From Phaeodactylibacter xiamenensis (GTDB lineage: Bacteria; Bacteroidota; Bacteroidia; Chitinophagales; Saprospiraceae), in contig NZ_JPOS01000018.1 in NCBI RefSeq assembly GCF_000759025.1, forward strand, positions 372,001 through 436,000: DNA of 64,000 nt, in the 5' to 3' direction. The position numbers and the translations under genes are program-made. The notes under the pieces are model-generated. The model saw only the letters and a program-made list of their open reading frames with translations. It did no database searches and was not told the DNA's origin. Shown here one piece after another: positions 26,539 to 35,700 of the stretch. The stretch's first letter is position 1; each line of letters opens with the position of its first letter.

Positions 26539-27144
26539 ATGAAGCACATTTGGATAGCCATCGCTGCCGTACTCCTCCTTGCCACAGGGTGCAAGTCGAA
26601 GATTGAGCAAGTTGAAAATATAGACAGCTATGGCTACACCGAGCGCTATCAGCGCAGTAAGGAGGACTTTGCCAAACAGGGCCTCTACCAGAAGTTTGAC
26701 GAACAGGGCCGCCTGATGGAGGAAGCGACCTACGAAAACGATACGCTTAACGGGCTCCGGGTTCTTTACTTTGAAACGGGAGATACCCAAATTGTAGAGA
26801 CCTACCGGCAGGGCATTTTTGATGGTCCTTACCGGTCTTATTACGAGTCCGGGCAGCTCAACCTTTCCGGTCAGTACGAAGCCAACGAAATGACAGGCGA
26901 CTGGGATCGCTACTACGAAAACGGGCAGCTCATGGAGCGGGTCCGCTTCGAAGACAATGCCGAGAATGGTCCTTTCATAGAGTACCATGAGAATGGCAAC
27001 CTGAAAGCAGAAGGCGCTTACCTCAATGGTGATAACGAGCACGGGTTACTCAAGCTCTACGATGAGCAGGGCGAGCTCAAGCGGAAAATGAACTGCGAGC
27101 AGGGCATCTGCCGCACCATCTGGAAACGAGAAGGAGAAGAATAA
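26539..27144 (+). CDS. Lipoprotein with MORN-variant (YwqK-like) repeats
   Basis: This is a 201-residue exported lipoprotein. An in-frame TTG lies 33 bp upstream, but the ATG at 26539 gives a clean lipoprotein signal peptide (MKHIWIAIAAVLLLATGC) with lipobox LATG-C. The mature part is built of ~22-24-residue repeats of the form GxYxxYYExGQLxxxxxY (for example GPYRSYYESGQLNLSGQY, GDWDRYYENGQLMERVRF, GPFIEYHENGNLKAEGAY). These are the MORN-related repeats often annotated as YwqK antitoxin family, a label with little functional value here. It is likely attached to the outer or inner membrane. It lies 26 bp before porQ and is probably co-transcribed with it. Confidence 0.85.
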   Translation: MKHIWIAIAAVLLLATGCKSKIEQVENIDSYGYTERYQRSKEDFAKQGLYQKFDEQGRLMEEATYENDTLNGLRVLYFETGDTQIVETYRQGIFDGPYRSYYESGQLNLSGQYEANEMTGDWDRYYENGQLMERVRFEDNAENGPFIEYHENGNLKAEGAYLNGDNEHGLLKLYDEQGELKRKMNCEQGICRTIWKREGEE

Positions 27145-27170
27145 CCGGACTTTGGAGATAAACCAACAGC

Positions 27171-28241
27171 ATGCAATTTAGATTTCTACCCAACGCCCTT
27201 ACGGCTCTGGCTTTTCTGCTCCTTGCGCAGCATGCGCACGGGCAGCTGGGCGGGCTGCATACCTACGAATTCCTCAACCTGTCGCCTTCCGCCCGGCTCA
27301 CTGCCCTGGGTGGCAACCTGATTACGGTGCGCGATGACGATGTCAACCTGGCCCTGGGCAACCCGGCCGCGCTCAATCCCGATATGCATCAGCAGATTGC
27401 CATTAACCACAGCTTTCATGTGGCGGGCATTAGCCATGGGTATGCCGCCTTTGGGCATCATTTCGATTCTCTGGGGCTGACTTCCCACCTGGGCGTACAG
27501 TACATTAGCTACGGCACCTTCGATGAGACCAACGACCGGGGCGAAGTGCTGGGCACCTTTGATGCCGCCGAGTATGCCATCAACTTTGGCGTGGGCAAAC
27601 AAGTCTACGACCGCCTGGCGATCGGGGCCAACCTGAAAGTCATCACCTCTCAAATGGCCGGCTACTCTTCCTTCGGGCTGGGGGCAGACGCAGCGGCTAC
27701 CTACATTGATACCGCCCGCAACCTGACCGCCACCCTGGTTTTCCGCAATATGGGCCGGCAGGTGACCTACTATACCGAAGACAACCTGGAGCCCCTGCCC
27801 TTTGAGATGCAGTTTGGGATTTCCAAGCGGTTGAAGTACCTGCCCTTCCGTTTCTCGGTGATTTACCGGTTCCTCGACCGCTGGAATATCCGCTACGATG
27901 ACCCGAATGCAGAGCCGTCTATTCTGTTTTTTGGCGAAGAGCAAACAGAAGAGAGCCCAACGAGCATCTGGTTTGATAACTTTTTCCGCCACCTGGTCTT
28001 CAACGGGGAGTTTTTGCTGGGCGCTCGGGAGAATTTCCGCTTGCGTTTTGGGTACAACCACTTCATGCGGCGGGAGCTCGGGCTGGATAACTTCGGCAGC
28101 CTGGCTGGTTTTAGTTTCGGAGTGGGCGTGAAAATCAGCCGCTTCCGCATCGACTACGGGCATCAGAGCTTCCACCTGGGGGGCGGGCTCAATCACATCA
28201 GCATCGCTACCAACTTGCAGGAGTTCAAGAAGAAAAATTAG
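27171..28241 (+). CDS. porQ: Type IX secretion system protein PorQ
   Basis: This 356-residue outer-membrane protein has a signal peptide (about 1-24, ending AHAHGQ) and the characteristic PorQ N-terminal block YEFLNLSPSARLTALGGN. That is followed by a long antiparallel-strand region (GLGADAAATYIDTARNLTA, FRLRFGYNHFMRREL) typical of the PorV/PorQ FadL-like barrel. In type IX secretion, PorQ is part of the outer-membrane attachment machinery with PorU, PorV and PorZ, which processes and anchors cargo carrying C-terminal sorting domains; several such cargo genes lie in this window. Its stop codon overlaps that of the converging minus-strand gene by 4 bp. Confidence 0.9.
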   Translation: MQFRFLPNALTALAFLLLAQHAHGQLGGLHTYEFLNLSPSARLTALGGNLITVRDDDVNLALGNPAALNPDMHQQIAINHSFHVAGISHGYAAFGHHFDSLGLTSHLGVQYISYGTFDETNDRGEVLGTFDAAEYAINFGVGKQVYDRLAIGANLKVITSQMAGYSSFGLGADAAATYIDTARNLTATLVFRNMGRQVTYYTEDNLEPLPFEMQFGISKRLKYLPFRFSVIYRFLDRWNIRYDDPNAEPSILFFGEEQTEESPTSIWFDNFFRHLVFNGEFLLGARENFRLRFGYNHFMRRELGLDNFGSLAGFSFGVGVKISRFRIDYGHQSFHLGGGLNHISIATNLQEFKKKN

Positions 28242-29653
28242 TCTTCGTATTTGAAGTGCTGCCCTTCCTCCAAAATGCCCCACATCACCAGCAATTCACT
28301 GGACAGGCGGGTGTCCTGACCGGGAATTGCGGGCCAGGTCAGTATCCGGCAGTCAGGGCTTATTGCAGTGGTATCTTCTTTTGACTGTGACATCGCCCTC
28401 AGGGTGCGCTCCTGGCAAGACGGGTGCCCAACTTCCGTTACATCCGCGATGGTGAAAAGGAGCAGCAGTCCCAGCGCAGGAAGGACGTGGGCTGCTTTAT
28501 TCCGGGCGGATTCAAAAAGCAGCAGGCTACTCCTTCCCCACAGGTAAAAAAGGATCAGCAATACCGGTTGGAGTGTATCCCGGCGTACGACATCTGGCCG
28601 GTAATCCCGGTAGCCGCCCAGTGGGATCAGCAAAAGATAGAGAAGGATAAACACCAGGAGGAAACGGACCTCCTGCTTCACCCATGGCTTGCGGGCCTCC
28701 ACCTGTAGCCAGCGCAACAGCCCAAATTGTAATAGTATACCCAAGATAAGGATGGACAGCCCCGGCTTATTGGTCAGCATCTTCCACAGGCCCGCCGGCA
28801 GTTTTTGGTAGCGTTCCCAGAGCCCAAAGCTGTGCTGCTGTTCGGTGCTAAGGGTACCAAGATAAAGGCTGTATGCCCCTAATATGCCAATAAGGGCAAT
28901 GGCTGCCCAGTGGCTGAGTGGCAGTTTGGCCCGCATACGTCCCACGCTTGTTTCGTAGGTGTGCCCCAGGATTTGACGAAAGCCATAACCCGCACCAGTG
29001 AGCCATCCGACCGCAATAACCCCCGGAATTAACGGGCCGGTAAAGGGCAGGATCAGCGTTAGTGCATACAAACTGAGTGTCTCCCAAGCTGGTGCTGCTC
29101 CACCCCTGTCGTAAGCCCGCCGGACCAGAGCCAGCCAGCTCAATAGTAAAACAGAAGGCCAGGCGTAGAAGAAAGTGTAAGTGGGCGAAGGCTCAATGAT
29201 GCCCATCACAGGATTGTAGTACCCGGCAGACTGAAAGAGTGGAACCAACAGCACGGCGGCAAGCAAAAAAGAGGACCACCCTTTGCCACGGGAAGCAACC
29301 CCTGCGAGTAGCAGGAGTAACAAAATATGCGCCCCGCTTTTGGCTATAGCCGAGCTCAGCGTGATGCTGTCCACTTTTTCCACGAAGTTATTCAGCGCAG
29401 CCGGTGCCCACCGGAAATAGTGGTACATCGCCCGGTGTACAAAGAAACGGTTGGGGGAAGCGTAAGTAGCCTCGCCGGTTGCAGCAGACCAGCCAAAGGG
29501 TGCCGACAGCACAGGCTCGTAGTGTGGGGCAGGCAGGATAATACTCGGCATATCGCCATCGAGCGGCGCCATTAGGTGCTGCCGGAAGGAGTAGACCGTA
29601 TCTGCCAGCAGCAACAAGACCAGAATAATCAGGAGCCCATCTTTTTTGCGCAT
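28238..29653 (-). CDS. Polytopic membrane protein of unknown function, 471 aa
   Basis: I do not recognise the family. The protein has an N-terminal helix (about 8-24), a soluble loop of ~80 residues and then about ten hydrophobic helices up to residue ~400. It ends in a soluble tail (SQSKEDTTAISPDCRILTW). The layout, with a large first extracytoplasmic loop carrying conserved-looking aromatics (YYNPVMGIIEPSPTYTFFY), resembles lipid-linked sugar-using membrane glycosyltransferases or O-antigen-type proteins, but no diagnostic motif is seen. It has its own promoter region facing away from thrS and converges on porQ. Confidence 0.7.
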   Translation of the reverse strand: MRKKDGLLIILVLLLLADTVYSFRQHLMAPLDGDMPSIILPAPHYEPVLSAPFGWSAATGEATYASPNRFFVHRAMYHYFRWAPAALNNFVEKVDSITLSSAIAKSGAHILLLLLLAGVASRGKGWSSFLLAAVLLVPLFQSAGYYNPVMGIIEPSPTYTFFYAWPSVLLLSWLALVRRAYDRGGAAPAWETLSLYALTLILPFTGPLIPGVIAVGWLTGAGYGFRQILGHTYETSVGRMRAKLPLSHWAAIALIGILGAYSLYLGTLSTEQQHSFGLWERYQKLPAGLWKMLTNKPGLSILILGILLQFGLLRWLQVEARKPWVKQEVRFLLVFILLYLLLIPLGGYRDYRPDVVRRDTLQPVLLILFYLWGRSSLLLFESARNKAAHVLPALGLLLLFTIADVTEVGHPSCQERTLRAMSQSKEDTTAISPDCRILTWPAIPGQDTRLSSELLVMWGILEEGQHFKYED

Positions 29654-29777
29654 GCCGATTCACGGGTTTTTACTAGGGCTGCTCGAAAGTTGTGTGTTTT
29701 CTTTTTGCCCCATTGCTCAAGGCGAAAATAGGTAAAAATCCAGCACTGTAAAATTTAGGCGCTCTCCCAAAATCCCT

Positions 29778-29830
29778 TAATTTTGCGCACCTTAAAACGC
29801 ACTTTTTCTGAGTGCCGGAAACTAATTTTG
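29778..29830 (+). promoter_or_regulatory. Two candidate -7 boxes upstream of thrS
   Basis: TAATTTTG occurs twice, at 29778-29785 and 29823-29830. Both match TAnnTTTG and lie 89 and 44 bp before the thrS ATG. Neither has a clear TTTG -33 box at the right spacing. No T-box or leader-peptide structure was recognised. Confidence 0.45.
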
Positions 29831-29873
29831 CTGCCCAATCGTAAGGAGCAGTAACAAAATCATTAAAATCACC

Positions 29874-31802
29874 ATGATTAACATCACTTTCCCGGACGGT
29901 AATGTCCGACAGTACGAAGCTGGCGTAACCGGGCTCGACATCGCAAAGTCGATCAGCCACGGCCTGGCCAAAAAAGTCCTTTCTGCAAAAGTAAACGGTG
30001 AGGTGTGGGATGCCACCCGCCCAATTACCGAAGACGCTACAGTGCAGTTGCTGACGTGGGACGACAAGGACGGGAAAGCGACCTTCTGGCACTCTTCCGC
30101 CCACCTGATGGCTGAAGCCCTGGAGGACATTTATCCAGGCGTGAAGTTCGGTACAGGGCCATCTACAGACGGTGGGTTTTACTATGATGTAGATCCCGGT
30201 GAGCATACCATTTCCAGCGATGACTTCCCTCAGATTGAGCAGAAAATGCTGGAGCTGGCCCGCCAGAAGAATGCCTATGTCCGCAAGCCGATTTCCATAG
30301 AGGATGCCATTGCGTTCTACCAGGAAAAAGGAGACGAATACAAGCTGGAGCTGTTGGAGAAACGCAAGGAAGAAGGCGCGGAAATTACCTTGTACGAGCA
30401 GGGCAATTTCACCGACCTCTGCCGTGGCCCGCACGTGCCCGATACCGGCTACATCAAAGCCATCAAAATCACCAAAGTGGCGGGCGCTTACTGGCAGGGC
30501 GATGAGAACCGTCAGCAGATGACCCGTGTATACGGCATCACCTTCCCCAAGCAGAAGGAGCTGACTGAATACGAAACGATGATTGAGGAAGCCAAGCAGC
30601 GTGACCATCGTAAACTGGGCACAGAGCTTGAGCTTTTCATGTTCTCTGACCGTGTGGGGCAGGGCCTGCCGATGTGGCTGCCCAAGGGCAATCAGCTGCG
30701 CGACCGCCTGATGAATTTCCTGCGGGTAGAGCAGGAGAAGCGCGGCTACCAACTCGTGACCACGCCACATATTGGCAAAAAGGACCTCTACGTGACTTCC
30801 GGCCACTGGGAAAAGTACGGGGAGGACAGCTTCCACCCTATCACTACGCCTAAGGAAGGCGAGGAGTTCCTGCTCAAGCCGATGAATTGCCCGCACCACT
30901 GTGAGATTTTTGGGCACCGTCCGCACTCCTACCGCGATCTGCCGCTCCGTATTGCAGAGTTTGGCACGGTCTATCGCTACGAGCAGAGCGGTGAGCTGCA
31001 CGGCCTTTCACGCGTACGCGGGTTTACGCAGGATGATGCCCATATTTTTTGTACGCCGGATCAGCTCAAGGACGAGTTTCTGAACGTGCTTGACCTGACC
31101 AAGACGGTACTTTCTAAGATGGGGTTTGCTGATTTTACAGCGCAAATTTCCCTGCGTGACCCGGAGAAGCCTGAAAAGTATATTGGTTCAGACGAAAACT
31201 GGAACAATGCTGAGCGGGCCATTATTGAGGCTACTGCTGAGGCGGGCATGAAGACCACAACCGAGCTGGGCGAAGCAGCTTTCTATGGCCCTAAACTTGA
31301 CTTCATGGTCAAGGATGCGCTCGGGCGTTCCTGGCAGCTGGGTACTATTCAGGTAGACTACAACCTGCCCGAACGCTTTGAGCTGGAGTACATCGGCTCC
31401 GACAATCAGGCACACCGGCCGGTAATGATCCACCGGGCGCCTTTTGGTTCTATGGAGCGCTTCATCAGTATACTGATTGAGCATACCGGCGGTAAGTTTC
31501 CGCTGTGGCTCGCACCGGAGCAATACACCATCCTGCCCATTAGCGACCGCTTCAATGACTACGCGGCTGAGATCGAGCAGGAACTGGCGAAGTATGACAT
31601 CCGCGGCACGGTGGATGACCGCAGTGAGAAAGTGGGCCGGAAAATCCGGGACGCCGAGGTGAAGAAAGTGCCCTTCATGCTCATCGTAGGTGAGAAGGAG
31701 GCAGAGACAGGTGCTGTATCCGTGCGGAAGCAGGGCGATGGTGATGTCGGCTCCATGTCTGTCGCTGAGTTCGCAAAGTACTTCCAGGAGCATCTGTACT
31801 AA
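29874..31802 (+). CDS. thrS: Threonyl-tRNA synthetase
   Basis: This 642-residue class II aminoacyl-tRNA synthetase has all domains in order. These are the TGS domain (1-60), the editing/SAD domain (about 65-225, with [13 protein letters not shown] and [11 protein letters not shown]), the catalytic core (about 240-530) and the C-terminal anticodon-binding domain (535-640). Zinc-binding Cys/His are in [10 protein letters not shown]; motif 2 is [14 protein letters not shown] and motif 3 [11 protein letters not shown]. It charges tRNA-Thr and corrects mischarged Ser-tRNA. Length is typical. A palindromic repeat begins 2 bp after the stop codon. Confidence 0.97.
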   Translation: MINITFPDGNVRQYEAGVTGLDIAKSISHGLAKKVLSAKVNGEVWDATRPITEDATVQLLTWDDKDGKATFWHSSAHLMAEALEDIYPGVKFGTGPSTDGGFYYDVDPGEHTISSDDFPQIEQKMLELARQKNAYVRKPISIEDAIAFYQEKGDEYKLELLEKRKEEGAEITLYEQGNFTDLCRGPHVPDTGYIKAIKITKVAGAYWQGDENRQQMTRVYGITFPKQKELTEYETMIEEAKQRDHRKLGTELELFMFSDRVGQGLPMWLPKGNQLRDRLMNFLRVEQEKRGYQLVTTPHIGKKDLYVTSGHWEKYGEDSFHPITTPKEGEEFLLKPMNCPHHCEIFGHRPHSYRDLPLRIAEFGTVYRYEQSGELHGLSRVRGFTQDDAHIFCTPDQLKDEFLNVLDLTKTVLSKMGFADFTAQISLRDPEKPEKYIGSDENWNNAERAIIEATAEAGMKTTTELGEAAFYGPKLDFMVKDALGRSWQLGTIQVDYNLPERFELEYIGSDNQAHRPVMIHRAPFGSMERFISILIEHTGGKFPLWLAPEQYTILPISDRFNDYAAEIEQELAKYDIRGTVDDRSEKVGRKIRDAEVKKVPFMLIVGEKEAETGAVSVRKQGDGDVGSMSVAEFAKYFQEHLY

Positions 31803-31803
31803 A

Positions 31804-31909
31804 TATACTGACGATTAAGTGGTTTGCCACAGCAAACCTACTCAATGTCAGCATTTACGCTGGGAAGTGGCCTGCTGCGATGTCGCAAACCACTTCGTAT
31901 TGCGTATAA
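31804..31909. repeat. Palindromic repeat family, copy 1 (106 bp)
   Basis: It begins TATACTGACGATTAAGTGG and ends CACTTCGTATTGCGTATAA. The ends are inverted: AGTGGTTTGC on the left, GCAAACCACT on the right, plus TATAC/GTATA at the tips. An internal CACAGCAAACC lets the left end fold on itself. The first ~65 bp match copy 2 with only a few differences. It starts 2 bp after thrS. Confidence 0.8.
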
Positions 31910-32164
31910 CATAGATCGTTCCTCCCCGGCTGAAGTACTGTCTTCAGCCGGGCGGGCGGTCAGAAATGCCGGAAACACGGCAAAAGCTTTAAAATTACTT
32001 TAATCCCGGACTGCCGGCTGAACTTGCAGGCGCTGATTTCGGTTTATTGTGTAAAGCATAAACAAATTAAGCGATTTTAACATATCGCTTGAATTTTAAT
32101 AGATTTTCGCTTATTTTTATCAAAATCGACTTTTATCCCGACGCACGTTTAGAAATCCCACGAT
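31910..32164. other. AT-rich region before the mini T9SS cargo gene
   Basis: Apart from the hairpin at 31925, no gene is seen. The last 120 bp are strongly AT-rich (about 32040-32140) and should hold the promoter of the gene at 32165, but no clean TAnnTTTG box was found. Confidence 0.4.
31925..31952. terminator. Perfect 11-bp hairpin downstream of thrS
   Basis: CCCGGCTGAAG (31925-31935) pairs exactly with CTTCAGCCGGG (31942-31952) across a 6-nt loop. No T run follows. It is a very stable RNA stem and the likely 3' boundary of the thrS transcript, or another small repeat. Confidence 0.5.
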
Positions 32165-32515
32165 ATGAAGCATACTTTACCCCTGCTGTTTTTACTGTTA
32201 GCCACCTTTAGCCTCTCTGCCTCGACCGGTCTGGAAAATAATATTGAGCCATTTCCTCCCTACACAGTAGCGTCTACCCCTGCAGATTTGAAAGTCTATC
32301 CTAATCCCGCAGTGGACTATATCAGCCTTACTGAGGCGCAAGGCGTTACAGAAATCACCGTTTTTAACCTTGTTGGGCGTGCGATGAAGCGCTTCCAACT
32401 CGATTATGCCAAGCAGCAGTTCTATGTTGGGGATTTGCCAAAAGGCATGTACCTCGTACAGATCAAGGGTTCAAACGATAACGTACTGACTACTCAGCGG
32501 CTCCATAAGCAGTAA
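32165..32515 (+). CDS. Mini T9SS cargo protein: signal peptide plus sorting domain only
   Basis: This 116-residue protein has a Sec signal peptide (about 1-20, MKHTLPLLFLLLATFSLSAS). A ~20-residue spacer follows, then a complete type A sorting domain: LKVYPNPAVDYISL, a beta strand with GRAMKRFQL, LPKGMYLVQIKG and a C-terminal TTQRLHKQ. No separate functional domain exists, unlike normal cargo of several hundred residues. It may be a small surface protein, a decoy or competitor for the secretion machinery, or a remnant of a larger cargo gene. It is a free-standing gene with its own upstream AT-rich region and a terminator hairpin. Confidence 0.82.
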   Translation: MKHTLPLLFLLLATFSLSASTGLENNIEPFPPYTVASTPADLKVYPNPAVDYISLTEAQGVTEITVFNLVGRAMKRFQLDYAKQQFYVGDLPKGMYLVQIKGSNDNVLTTQRLHKQ

Positions 32516-32537
32516 CACTTACATCCTGCCACCTTCC

Positions 32538-32575
32538 AAAGCACAGCCGTTATAAATACGCAGCTGTGCTTTGTT
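32538..32575 (+). terminator. Terminator hairpin after the mini cargo gene
   Basis: AAAGCACAGC (32538-32547) pairs perfectly with GCTGTGCTTT (32563-32572). The paired A and T tracts flank the stem, as in bidirectional terminators. Confidence 0.7.
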
Positions 32576-32793
32576 ATACTGACGATTTAGTGGTTTGCCA
32601 CAGCAAACCTACTCAATATCAGTATTTACGCTGGGAAGTGGCTTGCGCTTGCCCTGATAAGCTATGCTTCGTCACGGGCCGATGTCACAAATCCAAGATT
32701 CCAGACGATGAATGTCTGGATCCAAGACCCGACATTTATCGTTCCCCGTGCTGGCCGTCAGCGCCAGTAGGTGACCACTTCTTATTGCGTATA
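32575..32793. repeat. Palindromic repeat family, copy 2 (219 bp)
   Basis: It starts TATACTGACGATTTAGTGG and ends CCACTTCTTATTGCGTATA. The first ~65 bp match copy 1, including TTTGCCACAGCAAACC and ATTTACGCTGGGAAGTGG. The interior carries about 110 extra bases with their own inverted repeat CCAGAC/GTCTGG. It ends 3 bp before the stop codon of the SNF2 gene. Confidence 0.8.
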
Positions 32794-32796
32794 TTT

Positions 32797-35700
32797 TCAG
32801 GCCTCTCCTTTGAGCAAACTCAGCATATCATCCACTGACAGCTTGGCGCTTACATCCGTTCCCGAGAGGAGCTGATCCGCCAGTTCGCGCTTGTTTTGGT
32901 GTAGCTGTACGATCTTTTCCTCAATGGTGTCTTCACTGACGAAGCGGTAAACGGTCACCGGGCGCTGCTGCCCCATACGGTGGGCACGGTCGCTTGCCTG
33001 ATCTTCCACGGCGGGGTTCCACCAGGGATCGAGGTGGAGGACGTAATCGGCTTCCGTAAGGTTGAGGCCTGTGCCCCCGGCCTTAAGGCTGATGAGGAAG
33101 AGCTGACCCTCTCCGTTTTGGAACGCCTGCACAGCTTCTTCCCGTTTTTTGCCCGGTGTCTGCCCATCGAGGTATTGATAGGGAATACCCTGTGCCTTGA
33201 CCCACTGCTCTACGATGCGCAAGTGTTTCACAAACTGGCTAAACACCAACGCTTTATGCCCGCTGTCGAGCAATTCCAGGATGGTCTCTCCCACAAGGTC
33301 GAGTTTGGAACTGGGCACCCGGCTGTCGGGCATCACGAGACGGGGATGGCAGGCCGCCTGCCGGAGCTTGGTGAGCTGCGCCAGGATGGCAAACCGTTTG
33401 GATGCGCCATCTGCAGCTTCCACAACCTCCAATGCACTGCGGCGTATGGCTTCGTAGAAGGAGTGCTCCGATTCGGTAAGGGAAACCGAGAGGATAATTT
33501 CCGTTTTAGCCGGCAGCTCGGTAAGTACGTCCCGCTTGTGGCGGCGCAAAATAAAGGGCTGAATCAACCGCCGGAGCTGTTCCCGGCGCGGCTCGTCTCC
33601 CCTGCTGATCGGGTTAGTGAACTTTTCGTTGAAGCGTTTCTGTGAACCCAGTAAGCCGGGGTTGAGAAAGCGGAACAGGTTCCAGAGTTCACCCAGGTGG
33701 TTCTCAATAGGCGTACCAGTGGTAGCCAGCCGGAAGTCTGCCCGGAGCTCCATCGCAATTTTTGAGCGCTTGGTGGCGGCATTTTTGATGGCCTGGGCTT
33801 CATCCAGGACAAGTGAGCCAAAGGATTTTCGCGTCAGCGCTTCTTCTACAAAAGGCAGCAAGCCGTAGCTAATAATGAGCAAGTCGCCGGGCCCAACCTC
33901 GTCGATGAGGTCCACTTCTTTGCTGTTGCCCAGTAGCTTTGGCGTCAGGTCAGGAGCAAAACGCGCGGTCTCCCTTACCCAGTTGCGGGTAACGGAAGCC
34001 GGTGCGATGACCAGTCCGGGCCCTTCCTCCTTGCGCGCTGAGAGCATAGCCAGTGCTTGTACGGTCTTACCCAGGCCCATGTCATCAGCCAGGCAGCCGC
34101 CGACACCCCATTCCGCCAGCCGCATCATCCACCGGAAACCTTCCTTCTGATAAGCGCGCAGATCGGCCTGAAAAGTATTGGGCACCCGCGGACGGATGCG
34201 CTGTGCCTGTTGGATGCGCTGCATGCTTTTAGCCCAGCTCTGATCGGCTTCCAGCTCCGCCAGCTCCCCGGCGAGTTCATCAATGCGGAGCCCGGCCAGT
34301 GGGTTGAGCTCGTATTGTTGCCCCCGCATTTGGAGCAAACCGTCCAGTTCGCGAAGGCGCTCCCTGAAAGTTTCGGTAAGGGCGATGAAAGTCCCTTCGC
34401 CGAGTTCAACAAATGGGCTGTCGTCTTCGCGGACGTGGTCCAGGAGTTGCTGGAATTGCAGGATTTCTTCTTCGTCCAGCTTCAGGCTGCCATCCACAGC
34501 AAACCAGTTGGACTCCTCCTGAATGCGTACCGACAACTGATCGGTATTGGAAATGCCCAGCAGCTTGACCTTTTCCCCCTTAGGGAATTCCATTTTGATG
34601 CGGCCGGCTTCCCGAAGAGGGTGTAGCTCAAGAAGGATTTGCAGGCAAGCTCGTGTGTCTTCGATTTGCCATTCGTAGCTCTGAGCAGGTTGCTCTGCCA
34701 GCGTAGGGCAAGCTTCAATAACTTCTGCCGCCAGTGCCCGCTCTTTGTCGAGCCGGCGCTCGCAGGCTACCCGTCCTTCTTTTGTACTTAGGATGCGCAT
34801 AGACAGCCCTTCGCCCGGTTTGAAGTAGTGGGCTTCCTCCTTAAGTGGTTTGACATAAAATTCGAGCTTAAAGCCTTCGCCGAAAGGCAGGAGATGCAGG
34901 CAGGGCATGGGGTCACCGGGCACGGATTCCAGCCCCTCCTCCAGCATGGTTTTAGGGGATTGCACCTGTATGCGCCCCTGCAGCTGTTTAGTGATCCGCT
35001 CCATCTGTGGGCGGGCTTCTTCCGGCATCAGTGCTCCGCGGCCAATAAGTTTGGCGACCTTCCGCTCTTCGTCATTCAGCTTGTAGATCCGATACCGGGT
35101 TGGGGTTTCCTTCTCTGTGACGTAGGTGCCGGATTTGGTTACAGGACGGAAGTTGACGCGCAGTTGGTCGCCTTCTTCTGTGATCAGCAGCTCTGGCTTG
35201 GAGCGGACGAGTTCAACCGGGATTTCGTTCTTGCCTTCCAGAAAAACAAAAGGGTGGTTGGTCAGTTGGTACAGGGCGTGGTCGAAGTCCAGGCGAAGGT
35301 CGTCGGGCCCATAGTAAAACATGGGGTTGGAACGATTGTCATAAGCGGAGGTAACGGCATCAAGTACGCGTTGGTCTTCCTCGGTCAGGTTATCGACTTT
35401 GCCCTCGTAGAGATCGTTGATGGTGACTTTTCGGCCAGCCGACCAGCTGTTGCGCTTGCTGCGCTTTTGCTCTTTGGGCTGCAGTTCCCGTTTTTCGAAA
35501 TCCACAAACCAGACCAGGCGGGTGCTGCCGGGCGGGTAGTGGTTGTCGCTGGCCCCATTGCTTAGTGCGTCGAGGGAGTTGAGGATGCGCTCCCATGCCG
35601 ATTGGCGGGGCAGCAATTGTATGAGGTATTGGAAGCCCATTTCATCCTGATAGTAGCGGGCGAGGACTTCCCACTCGCGGCGTTTGGGGTGATCAGGGAA

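Noticed and set aside
26539-27144. MORN-type lipoprotein as a toxin-antitoxin antitoxin (YwqK label)
   Set aside because: It is an exported lipoprotein next to porQ, with no toxin gene nearby; the family name is misleading.
29673-31001. 442-aa frame opposite thrS
   Set aside because: thrS is certain on the plus strand; this frame has no domain and no plausible start region.
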